64,000 nt of DNA from NCBI GenBank assembly GCA_963930775.1, contig OZ005702.1:3596001-3660000 (forward strand), in the 5' to 3' direction. Positions 12,701 to 24,700 of the stretch are shown piece by piece. Each line of letters opens with the position of its first letter. The stretch's first letter is position 1. Under the pieces are notes generated by a model. That model was not told the DNA's origin. It saw only the letters and a list, made by a program, of their open reading frames with translations, and made no database searches. The position numbers and the translations under genes are program-made. The DNA comes from Cliona cf. orientalis (taxonomy: Eukaryota > Porifera > Demospongiae > Clionaida > Clionaidae).

Positions 12701-15700
12701 CAGGGAGGGCCTGGGGACCAGCAAGACTAGCTAGGTCAATCAAAGACTAAGGCATAATATTATATAATAATTGTAATTGGTTCCTGTAGGTCTACTCCCC
12801 TCACTTGAGTGGTTGTAGGATCAAGCCAGCTAAGAAGGCTGTTGATGGTATCAGTTTGGCCATACCTAATGGAGAGTGCTTTGGGCTGCTTGGAGTCAAT
12901 GGTCAGTACAGGATGACTGTAACAAAATTAGAATATTATAATACTAGGAGACATCTGAAGCTACATCATCATGCAGTTAAGTCATCACTGTTTCAGTTCA
13001 TAAATATGATGTAGGGATATATCTCCTAATATTAGTTTTCCATCACTACCACTTTTGTTACATCGATGCCGAGTCCCAAGCAACATATTAAATAAAAATT
13101 TGGCCAGCCTATGAGGTAATGAAAGTTATGATGAAATTGCTGTGAAGATTGTTTCAAAATGTCTAGCTTGCATGATAGGGTGTTGAGACCATGAATTCGA
13201 ACATAGCGTATGGACTATTGATGAGATATAGGCAATTCTCTCAGTTAGCTTTCTTTGGCGAGCTCGTACTCTAGTAATCCGAGTCTGGGGTACCAGCCCC
13301 TTCGCAAGAGAGAGGAAGGGTCTGGTAACATCGCTATACCCGCATTGTGCTCATGGCTGGAATGTGGCCATGGCCAATCAGATCACAGTGTTGTCTACTG
13401 CACGACTGCCATGTGCAGTCCTTGCTCGCGTGCATGATCGGCTTTGAATCGCACCAGAACATAGTACTATGATCATTGGCGCATGCACAATGATTTTGGT
13501 TAGCAGCCACATGAGGTGCAGTCCACAACATACACTGTAGTACAACTTACATTCACAACATTCCACGTGCACAAGAGTAGTATAGCGATGTTATCATATC
13601 CTTCCTTCTCTCTTGCAAAGGGGCTGGTACCCCTGACTTGGTGACGTCACAGTCAACCGGCTCACGCCATGCCCCAATAATATTGAGCATGTGCAGTTGT
13701 CAATGTTTCCGAGGTCAATAATGGGTGGCGTACGCTAGCAGTGTGATACTTTTCTGAGGGACGAGGGATATAGTAAGTTTTTCATTATATCCCCAAGTAA
13801 CAATTTACTTTTCTGTGGTTATAAGGTAATTAGGGTGTAACCTATGGTGAAATTATATATGATCGATGTAATCTATGAAGTAATTATGAGAAAACTCAGG
13901 GCCTCAATAGGGCCTTCCCTACTCAAAATGGAACGCCTGAAATATGCATGTTTCAGCACATTTCATGTTCCCAAATCCAGAAATTTCTGGGACTTGAATG
14001 TCAGTACATATATAGAGTGTCTTATGTGTGTATCTAGCAATACTTTAATACAAGCAATGTGTTGCCTTCTCTGACAAGTACTGCTAGCTAAATTTCACGC
14101 ATTTTCTTGGTATGTGTAGTACATACATGTACCATGTATATGCCATCAGGAGATCTATAATAAATGTAGTGCACGCAAATGCAAGAATGTCAGCCAGTGA
14201 TGAGTCAGACGAGTTACAAGAACCATCGCTATAATGTACATGTACCTACACATGCACTAATCGTCTTGAAAAGAAGCGATCACTATCTCTCTTATCCGCT
14301 CATCAAGAAGTGAAGAAGGCAGAGATGGTCAGCAAATGTTACCAAAACTTTTGCACCAAGCATTTCTATGATATCCATATAACACGTTTCTTGAAAATGC
14401 CGTAAAGCCTAAAATTTAATGGTGCCTTATTAAACTAGGTAACAGACACATGCATGCCCATGCTCACTAACACTCATACACAGAAAAACTGCCATACCCT
14501 TCGCATATGCACTGAGGGTTAATATTATGCGGGTGTTTACAATGTAGGTGCCGGAAAAACAACTACATTCAGTATATTGACCGGAGATTTAGCTCTGACC
14601 TCAGGAACTGCTGTTGTAGCGGGTTATGACATTAGGACGAATCTCAGAGATGTAAGTGTATAATGTTACTTATATACTTCTACATGTACATGTATATTTT
14701 TGTGCAAATGATAACGAAGCATCATCATGCAAAATCCTCAGTGCAGTTGCCTGAGCACCACACTAAAATATTGAATAGGAATATATACATGTAGTTGGAC
14801 TGTTGCAGTGAAATTATAATAGTATAGCGCAAGATAGTAACCAAAAAATGTGACTTTATGACACGTGCACCACGTTTTTCAGGCTGGCTAGGCAAATTGT
14901 AGTACCATGTTTATGCTAATAAAACGCATGATCTAATTAGCACAAGAAAATTCGCGTTCTAGGATTTTTCATAGTGTATCTTAATGGAGCGCGTGACGAC
15001 CTTTACCAGAAAATCGCGCAAAATTTAAAATCGTAATTATTTTTTTAGCTTGCGTTCTATTAGCATAAACACGGTAATTATATGCTAATCATAATAATAC
15101 AAGTATAAAAAACAATAAAATTGAAGGATGAAATAGGGATGGCAGGGTCAAAAAGTACACAAGCAAGATTTGAAAGGGATAAGCATCTGCTATACATCCC
15201 TTCGCTTGCTTTTCTTTGATTATTATGCACCTATTAATGTTGACGTGTTTGTCGAGTGCGGCATGTGGGAGACATTCAGATTGTTCCCTGGTTGTCACGA
15301 TGGTTCAGGATAGTCAGTTTTGATTCAGTTACATTATTTTGCACCCCTCAAAAAGCAAGCGAAGGGATGTACATGTACATGTATAGCAGATGCCTATCCC
15401 TTTCAAATCTTGGTTGTGTACTTTTTGACCCTGCCATCCCTACTTCAAATTTCATTGTTTTATACTTATTCAAGAACCGGACACACTAAGCAGAGAAAAA
15501 CAGTCCAGAAACCACCACATAGTTGAGCTGGATGCATATAGCAGACCCATGCAATGCAAGCAGGCAGCCTAAACTTCAAATTTGACAAAAGTGGGTAAAG
15601 ATCGTCATGTTACTGTGCGCGCATAGCCACGCCCCTCACGTAGCATGTGGGCGGAAAATATTACAAATGCATGGCTTTCCTATACTAACATAATATTATT

Positions 15701-18700
15701 ATTCAAAGGGTCATAACTTTAATTGTAAGGCGTGAATCAAAATTCTTTCAGGTCAAATCTCTAGTTTCAATCCATTCTGCATGCATGCCCATGTAAAAAT
15801 TATCCCCCCAAGTGTTCCCAAACCTCCCCATGAATTAGATTATTTATTGGGGTGAGTCTGAGCGAGCCCCACATAAATGGTACAGATGTGCATGAATTTT
15901 ATATTATATATTATGGTACGTCTATCACACGAAATTATATACCAGCGATGCTCTATATATGGGCATAAACGCGAAACATTCTATTGCGCATTCTCATGCC
16001 TGGGACACGGGCCATATATACACCGTTCTAAGTTAGCGAATTGCAAATTTACACTCGTGCTTTTGGTACTCGTACTCAGCAATGATTCGTTCCCAGACCC
16101 CGCCATGCATTGCAATCATGGCGCCATGCATCAACGCTGAACCGAGTGTAAACCAGAGAAAGATAAGGCTGCAAAAGAGGACAGAACTCGTCATCAATCA
16201 CAGTCAGCTCAACAGCGTGAGGAGCGCCCAAGAAGGCGATCGAGACTATGATAGACTTGCTGCTCACTGAGACTCAGTGTCACATACATGGCATATAGAA
16301 TAGACACTGTGTGGAGGGGGCTGTCGGTTACGAGGCTAGTACACGGCAACTATGACTGTCATGGTATGCTTGGATCTGCGTGTGTGCATGGTTTTCACAA
16401 TCTATGCCGTGGCTTTTCGGGTCTCAGCTAGTAACAAGCCTTTCTCAGCTCAGGCTCGCCCCAAATAGGCCATGCATGTCCCTAGTTTATTATTTAATAG
16501 TTTGTTTTTTTTTCAAGAAGCGGACACACTAAGCAGAAAAAACAGTCCAGAATCCACCACATAGATGCACAATAGACCCATGCCATGCATGCAGGCAGCT
16601 AAACTTCAATATTGACTGAAGTGGGTAAAGGTCGTCAGGTTTATGTGCGCGCATAGCCCCGCCCCTCACATAGTGCATGGGCGAAAAATATTGCAAATGC
16701 ATGGCTTCCTATACAAATCTATGGGATAACTTCAAAGGCCCGTACCTTTTTAATTCTAAGGTGTGAATCAAAAATTCCACAAGGTCAAATCTCTAATTTC
16801 GACCGATTCTGCGTACCCGTGTAAAAATTATCTCCCCAAGTGCTCCCAAACCCCCCGTGAAGTTTTATTTTCTTCTACCAAGAAGCGGACACACTAAGCA
16901 GGAAAAAGTCCAGAAACCACCATATACATGTACATGTAGTTGAGCTGGATGCATAATAGACCCATACAATGCAAGCAGGCAGTCTAAACTTCAATTTTGA
17001 CCTAAGTGGGTAAAGGTCGTCACGTTACTGTGCGCACGTAGCCATGCCCCTCACATAGAGTGTGGGCAGAAAGCATTGCAAATGCATGGCTTCCCTATAC
17101 AAACAGGAAACTTTAAAGTGCCGTAACTTTAATTCTAAGGTGGATGTGTGAATCAAAATTCTGTTTGAGGTGTGATCCATTCTGCGTGCTCATGTGAACA
17201 GTTCGTCATGAATAGCTTCCCAGAGTCTCAAACATTAATTAAACTAGTGGTGATGAAAATCATCTGTGCGGGGTGAGCCTTCGCAAAGTCACAAGATTTC
17301 ATTGAAAGCACACAGGCACGCATGCACACATGGGGTTGGTACCTCAATAGCTAGGCCTGAGAAGCTACCACGACAGTGAAAGTATCACAGATTGCTAGTA
17401 TATTAAATAGCTATAGTCCAATAGTGGTCTATATGCCATGATCATGAGTCCAAGTACCTGTAGCCAGGCCCTGAGAGGATAAGCCTCCATGCAGTCATCT
17501 TCATGCTTAGGAAAATGGAGTCTACCAGTGATGTTAATCGTGGACCTGAGCCTTGCCAGAGTGGTACAGCACTCACCTTTCCAGTTTTATGCCTCGCCTA
17601 CACTCGAGTTATCTCTCAGATCGATGGGCGTATGTGCATGCGCATGACGACCCTTACCTTACGCTTTCAAAATTTAACTCTCTCCTCAATGAAATGATCA
17701 CCCCACAAACATATATATATACATATAAAACCACTTCCTGTACCTCGTGTATTCGGGGCTCGCTCAGGCTCGCCCCGAATAATTATTTAAATTTTTCTAC
17801 TTAGAGTGTAAATTGCTCTTAGTATAATTACCCCGCGCGCATGCGCAAGGGGTAAAGCAATCGGTTTGTATGTCTGTTGTTGTTGTTGTTGTTGTTGTTG
17901 TAGTTGTCGTCGGCACGAAAATCGCCAGATCTCGAGTTCTAGGCGTCTGTGCGTGTTGTAAGCACAACCAATCAATAGATATCGGTGAAAAACTGGTTTG
18001 TACGCGCTTCGAATTGCTCAAAAAGGCTTACTAGTGCTACAAATCGTGCATTTTCTGTTCTGCATGCCTGTGGTTTGTCAACCACACCCACTCTTTTAGT
18101 ATGCTGATGCAACTGCGCATGCTCAAGCTCAGTGTTGAAAAGGGTCGTCAAGTCATAAAACAGCTTTGCCCAAGTTGCGGTATTGCAGAGCGCGCGGGGT
18201 ATGTGCTCTACAGAGCTCTAGTTTATCAATGCCATCTTACATGGTTTGCTCATTCAACTCTCAACTTCTGTACGTCCAGTGTATATAATTAAGTAGCTAG
18301 TAGATGGGAGGTGCGGAAGTTCGCACGTGCGTGCCAAGTCTTAGCCACACCCTTCAAGGTGGCTGACAAAGAAGGCTGCCCAGGTAGCGGTGTATTCCAT
18401 TAGGGAAAAATCAAGTTGTGAACTGGCTGTTATACTGACTGCTGAGGAGCCTGAGAAAGGTGCAATATTGGCTATTTAGACATATTATACTTTATACCTA
18501 TTATATATAAGTGTATAGTATGGTATTATTTAGTATTAAGTGTAGACTATAAAGTATAATTGTCTAAAGTGTAAAGTATCAAAAGTACCACTACATTTTA
18601 TCAAGCAATACACAATATTATTATGGCCTTAACATTAGTTATTACCAGAGAATGTCTAAAGTGTCTAATGTGTCAATATTGCATTAATTAGACTCACTAT

Positions 18701-21700
18701 ATACACACATTAGACTGCAGTTCACAATAGACTTTCATTTGCGGGGTACTATGCTTTTGGGAGGGGTGCATGTCCATTTCATATGGGGGTAGTCTTTTAT
18801 TGGAGGGGTGGGCCATTTCTTGGGGGTAGTTTTTTTTTATTGGCATGGGGTATGCCCACACAGAGAACGAAGGTCACGTGATCAGTTGCCGCCGTATACA
18901 GGGTCAAAGGTCAATGATACAGTGCTTTAAATCTTTTTTAAGGCTATCCGTCCAATATCGACAGTTGTGAAGGTCTATGAACTTCGGCCGATAATTGGTA
19001 AATATTCTGATCATTGAAGATTTAAGAGCCATCTGATGGTCCATGAGATCATTAAGAAGCTAGTGATTTAATAGCACCACCAAAGGTCCATAATAAGAGG
19101 CCTAAATGTATACCATTGCATAGGTGCTTTTGAATGCCACAAGGACAATTGCTGAAGGTACATGTAATACATCAGATCATTGGTGGCCTGATTTTTTAAT
19201 CAAAGCTGAGTCATCTTGTTGTCCAAAACTACAACATATTCAGCTAGTCCAGAATCCCTTAAAATCACCATGCATGTTAAGCCAATACTAACAGTACTAG
19301 CGTTCCTAACCATCTGATTTTCTCAGCAAATCTGCATGATAGCAACTGGCGCCATGGCATTTATCAGATGGCTCTCACAATCCAAGATGTGAACATTTAT
19401 AAGCTTTCTTCTATCTTCATAACCATCAAATACAATAGCGTTGGATGCACAGCGATAAAAGAAAGGTTTTGATCCATTTAAAGCATAGTATCGTTGACCT
19501 TTGACCTTGTTACAGGACAGTAACTGATCACGTGACCTTTGCTATCTAGCTAGCTCTGTGCATGTAGGGGCGTGGCTGGTACTTACACCCAGTACCCCAA
19601 GAAATGGCCCACCCCTCCAGCAATAAAAGACATCCCCCCCAAAATGAAATGAACATCCCTCCCAAAACAATAGTACTAGCTATTATTATTATACATCTTT
19701 CACTAATAACTATACGATCCCAATATGAAAAGTAGCCATACCCCTACTGAAGATTGCTACCCCACCAAAATTTACAGTGTACTACCCCCCATATAGAATA
19801 CCGTATACCCCCAAGGAAATATACACCACAGCAAGAAGAAATTTCTACCTCTAAATGACCATGCACCCCCAAATAAGATGGATACCCCTCTCACAAAATG
19901 ACTACACCCTCCATAATTATGACACTAACATAGCCCCTTACAATATTGCATTGATTAGACTCACTATATACACACATTAGACTGCAGTTCACAATAGACT
20001 GTATAAAGTTAGTGTGTATAAACTAGATCTACGGTGACTTTAATTAATAGATCTATAATAAGGCCATGTCTAAAGTGTCAATATTGCATTGATTAGACTC
20101 ACTATATATAGCTACACACATTAGACTGCAGTTCACAATAGACTGTAGTTGGTGTGTATAGACTACGTACAATTACTTTATAATAGAATAGAATGCCAAA
20201 AGTGTCAATGGTTGAGTGCTTTCGTTTTAATGACACATAAAATTATTAGAGGGGAACTGACTGGTCTCATTATCATTAACGTTTGGCAGAGTCATCGAGT
20301 GCTTAAACAGTAAAAATATATTTGGCAGGGTATTTAAACCAAGGGGTAGTATATTCAAACATTACATTTGGCAGGGGGTCGAGGTATTTAAACATTACAT
20401 AATAATTTTAATATACTCGGCGGGGGTCATGGCATTTAAACATTGAAATATGTTTGGCAGGGGGGTCATGGCGTTTAAACATTGAAATACGTTTGGCAGG
20501 GGGATCGTGGCGTTTAAACATTAAATAGTTTGGCAGGGGGGTTGTGGCATTTAAACATTAAAATATGTTTAATTTGGCAGGGGGGTCGTGGCGTTTAAAC
20601 ATCAAATAGTTTGGCAGGGGAGTCATGGCATTAAATATGTTTGGCAGGGGGGTCGTGGCATTTAAACATTAAATAGTTTGACAGGGGGTCATGGCGTTAA
20701 ATATGTTTGGCAGGGGGGTCGTGGCGTTTAAACATTAAATGGTTTGGCAGGGGGGTCGTGATATTTAAACATTAAATAGTTTGGCAAGGGGATTGAGGCA
20801 CTTTATATACATTATACACATACAGTATAATGTTGCACATAATAATATATTATCTGTATAGAGTGTGTATATAGCGCATATAATGTGGCAACTGTAGATA
20901 CTTTAGACACTGTAGATACTTCAGACAAGATTCGGTTAAAAGATTGAATTTATACAATATTATGTGACATCATCTAATGTATGTATACAAGGTGTCTAAT
21001 ATTGGAGAAGCATCTACAATTCACTTTAGACAGTCTACAGTCTATAGTTATCGTATAATGTGTCTAATCTGCCAATATTGCACCCTTATGAGGAGCCTCT
21101 TGATACCTAGTTCACTGTATAACGCTCAGCTCGCACTGGCCTACTTAACTAAGCTATAGTTAGTTTGTGCGGGAGAGCCTAGCTGGCACCTGGCGTCGAG
21201 CTAGGCGAGGCTAGAACTGAGCACGAGTAGCTGAGCGCTGAGCCAGCTACATTGTAGTTAGTTGCGGTCCGGTTCATGCTGCATCGCGTGCGCTGCGCCC
21301 CTGACCATAGTCACATGATTTCACCATGGCAACACATTCCAAGCATGTGCATTATTATGTCAATCAGACACACCCATTAGTTAATGCACCGTACACACCC
21401 ACCATTACATATAACTGTTGAGATATAGATAATGCCAAACTAACGTGCCATGGACCTGACATGTATTCTGGAGCATTCTATTGCATGAGCATGCACAGTT
21501 ATGACACCATTAGAACTGCGTAAGGGTGCCTAGCCAGACGCCAGAGTTCTGGGTTAATTGCGACCGGATTTGGGTGAAACTGCCCTTTACCCACTCAGAA
21601 ACAGTATGCACATTTATGGCATCCTGCTTAAGCACATGGCTAAATCAATCAACTGTCCAAAAAAGCCGTTAACTTGCTCGTAGCTCCCCTTGCAAGACTT

Positions 21701-24700
21701 GAGTAAGAGAGAAGCCGAAGTCAGAATCTACTGCCTCCATGATGATCACTAGGACGACTTCTCACGAATCAAGCTGCTTGCCTAACTGCAGGCGAATGAA
21801 TGTAAGTCCCCATTTGTTACTTGGTTTTGTACAGTCCGTCCAAGAAGCTAGTGTTTGTTCCTGTAGCTAGTGTCCAGGCTGGCACTCACAGAGATCACCT
21901 TGTTGTAGCTTCCAATGCGCAAGATCAAATCACTTCCGCCAACCTTCCGTAATGGACAGATGGACAGATGGACGGACAGACAACATACTATAAATTGGAT
22001 CATACGTTAATTACTGTACCCTCGCGAAAGAGGGCCCGCTACGGAATGTCCGCCCACCCCCCACTTTGGGATCAATTTCCTGTTAAGGTCTAGTGTTTCC
22101 TCGAATATGCGCCCATGTGTAGCTGCCCTTGAAAACGCAGCTCAAATGGCTGGTTTATGAGGACTGATCTTCGTAAGATCGGTAATTAACGTGCTAAACA
22201 GCTGTAAAACTAAGCATATAGCTAGCTTTATTCCACGTTTCAACACAAGTAAACTAACGCACACGGCTAGCCACGCCCACTTAATAGAGCTGCACTCAAT
22301 GACACACAGTGAAGAATCGCGGCTGCCCTTGATCTGAATTGGTAACCGTGCTTGAATAAGGCTGAAATCAATAGTAGCCGCTGCTACTATCCATATTATG
22401 AAGCTAGCGTGGGTAACTTACCTGGGCGCTCTTTCGTGTATAAATGCGATACTGATACCTCAAATATCAGCCCACCCCCAATCTTGGCCCAATGTAAGGT
22501 GCACCGCCCATGGGCCCTCTTTCGCGAGGGTACAGTATATTCGATTAACTACGGTATTCTATCTATGGTTCCCCAGACGGTTGCCAAAATTGCCATTTGT
22601 GATTATATAATGGCTTCTGGCGACTGTCTAGTCAGGGACGGATCTTGGGGGGGGGGGGGGGGGGGTGTTGGGGTTGCAACTCCCCCAAACGATTTTGAGC
22701 AGCCCCTCCCACTTATATACAAGGCTTACTATATAGCTTGGCACAGTAGCTGCCACTGTATGGTTAGCAGCAGACAATCTGTGTAGTACATAATTGGCCT
22801 CAAACCAACAGGTGGTGCATGGTGGTTAGTGGTACACCCTGAACATGGCTTCAGCTATATATGAACAATCTACTGTAGACCACAAGAGTCAGCTGTGGTG
22901 CTAGGCATGGTAAAAGCTCTATACCTACAGTGTTATAGTACCTTACTAGGTCACAGTCACTCTCTGGGGCACGAGAATATGATTAAAAGTGTGCGTGGCT
23001 CATTAAAGGTAAAAACCCCACCATTCCAAAAATCCTGTATCTGCCCCTGCTAGTTGGCGAAAGTGGGAGGAGTGTAGCTAGTAGGTATGGTTGGCAGCAG
23101 CTAAGCTATGTAGTACATAATATAATTAGCAATATGTGGTGCACGGTGGTTAGTGGTACACCCTGAACATGGCTTCAGGTATTAATAATCTACTGCAAAC
23201 CATAAAGGAGTCAGCTGACAACAGTTATTAAAAGTGAACGTGGTCACAATAAATTTCACGCACTTCATACAATTATATCTGCAACCCAACCGTACTAAAA
23301 TTCCTAGTGATACTATGCCTACACATCCTGGTGGGCAATCAATACCAAAATCAGATCATGCAGGTACACACTGTGTACATACGTACGTGAAAATTTTCAC
23401 TGGATCAAAAATAATTCATGGAAAAAATTTTCGCCAACACAGTGAAGGTCACCATATCCTCTAACACAGGACAAAATAATTAGCATGATAAATTTTCTGC
23501 CAATGAGAACAGGCACCGGTGATGAGATTGGTGAAATTTTCTCCTTGCGAAAAAAAACTTTATAGCCTAATCCAAAATCATTGTACTTGCAGCCAAGCTT
23601 AATTTTATATGCATATATACAATTCATGCATGCAGGTACAGCAAAGAATTGGTTACTGCCCTCAGGTAATCATTCTTTAGAAGTATTACTGTGCTGATAA
23701 TAAACAGTAATAATTATTGTAGTTTGATGCTTTGATTGAACGTCTGACTGGAAGAGAATTGTTAACAATGTTTGCAAGACTACGAGGAGTTCCAGAGAAA
23801 CAAATTAACGAAGTGGTGGAGACAGAGCTCACTAGATTGGATTTGAAGAAGTATGCAGACAAGAAATGTGCAAACTATAGGTTGGTACACAATGCAAAGC
23901 TGTTTCTTTTATGCTCATATGTACTTTGTGGCATTGCAGTGGTGGAAACAAGCGCAAGCTGAGCACTGCTATTGCTCTTGTTGGCAATCCTCCAATTGTC
24001 CTGCTGGATGAGCCCACAACAGGAATGGACCCTGCCACACGACGCTACCTCTGGGATATATTGACAGGCATCACAAAGGAAGGAAGGAGCATTATATTAA
24101 CATCACACAGGTACATAAATATTTACCATACCTTCACGAAAAAGGGTCGATGGGTGGTGCATGTTATATTGGACCTAGAGTGGGGGTGGGCCAATAATCC
24201 ACTGAGGCAGATAGATGCGAAAGAGAGTCCAGATTAATTACGTACTCAAACTTCGTATTACTTGAACAGTAGGCGCAGCTACGGTACTATTGATTTTAGT
24301 TGTGCTCAAGCACAGTTACCATTTGTGAGCGAAGGCAGCCAGTGATTGGGCAATACTTCACTGTACTTGTTGACAGCAGCCATAACTAAAATGGCTGATT
24401 TATGAGGTCAAATAATTGATGCGAAGATCGAAAAATGCCAGCCAAACAGCTGCAGAACTAATCCTAGCTAGTCTTATGCTGCATTTCAGCACCAAAGAAA
24501 GTGATCGTGCATGGGTTGCAGTCATAACCGCACCTGTTGATAGTGATTGTGCATGCATGTTCCAGGGCAGCTACATATGTATGCATATTCGAGTAAACTT
24601 AATAGCTTAGCAGGAAATTGAACCCAAAGTGGGGGGTGGGCCAATATTCCATAGTTTGCCCTCTTTTGTGAGCGTACAATACTTGTATACATAAAAATAT

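Larger units (their letters stand above)
18453..21088. mobile_element. Non-autonomous insertion with inverted ends and 10-bp target duplication (MULE-like)
   Basis: TGAGGAGCCT is present at 18443-18452 and again at 21089-21098, and the relatives of the surrounding repeat lack the intervening DNA. The ends are inverted: AAAGGTGCAATATTGGC on the left and GCCAATATTGCACCCTT on the right, each next to a TTAGACA/TGTCTAA word. The interior has no gene. It holds repeated AATATTGCATTAATTAGACT / ACACATTAGACTGCAGTTC blocks (around 18630-18730, 19940-20010, 20075-20160), a nested MITE (18745-19677) and a minisatellite (20282-20795). A 9-11 bp duplication is the signature of Mutator-like elements; family assignment is inference. 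Confidence 0.65.
18288..21480 (+). repeat. Interrupted copy of a dispersed repeat (about 560 bp of host sequence)
   Basis: The left part 18288-18452 (AAGTAGCTAGTAGATGGGAGG to CTGACTGCTGAGGAGCC) and right part 21089-21480 (with ATGATTTCACCATGGCAACA, ACACACCCACCATTACAT and GTGCCATGGACCTG) match one continuous repeat at 51380-52330 and, in reverse, 59340-60005. The interruption is the 2.6-kb insertion 18453-21088. Confidence 0.7.

Noticed and set aside
20282-20795. Regular repeats resembling a CRISPR array
   Set aside because: No unique spacers; the whole unit repeats, and the context is eukaryotic. It is a minisatellite.
22352-22786. 144-residue open frame on plus
   Set aside because: It crosses the end of a MITE and a poly-G run; composition is not protein-like.
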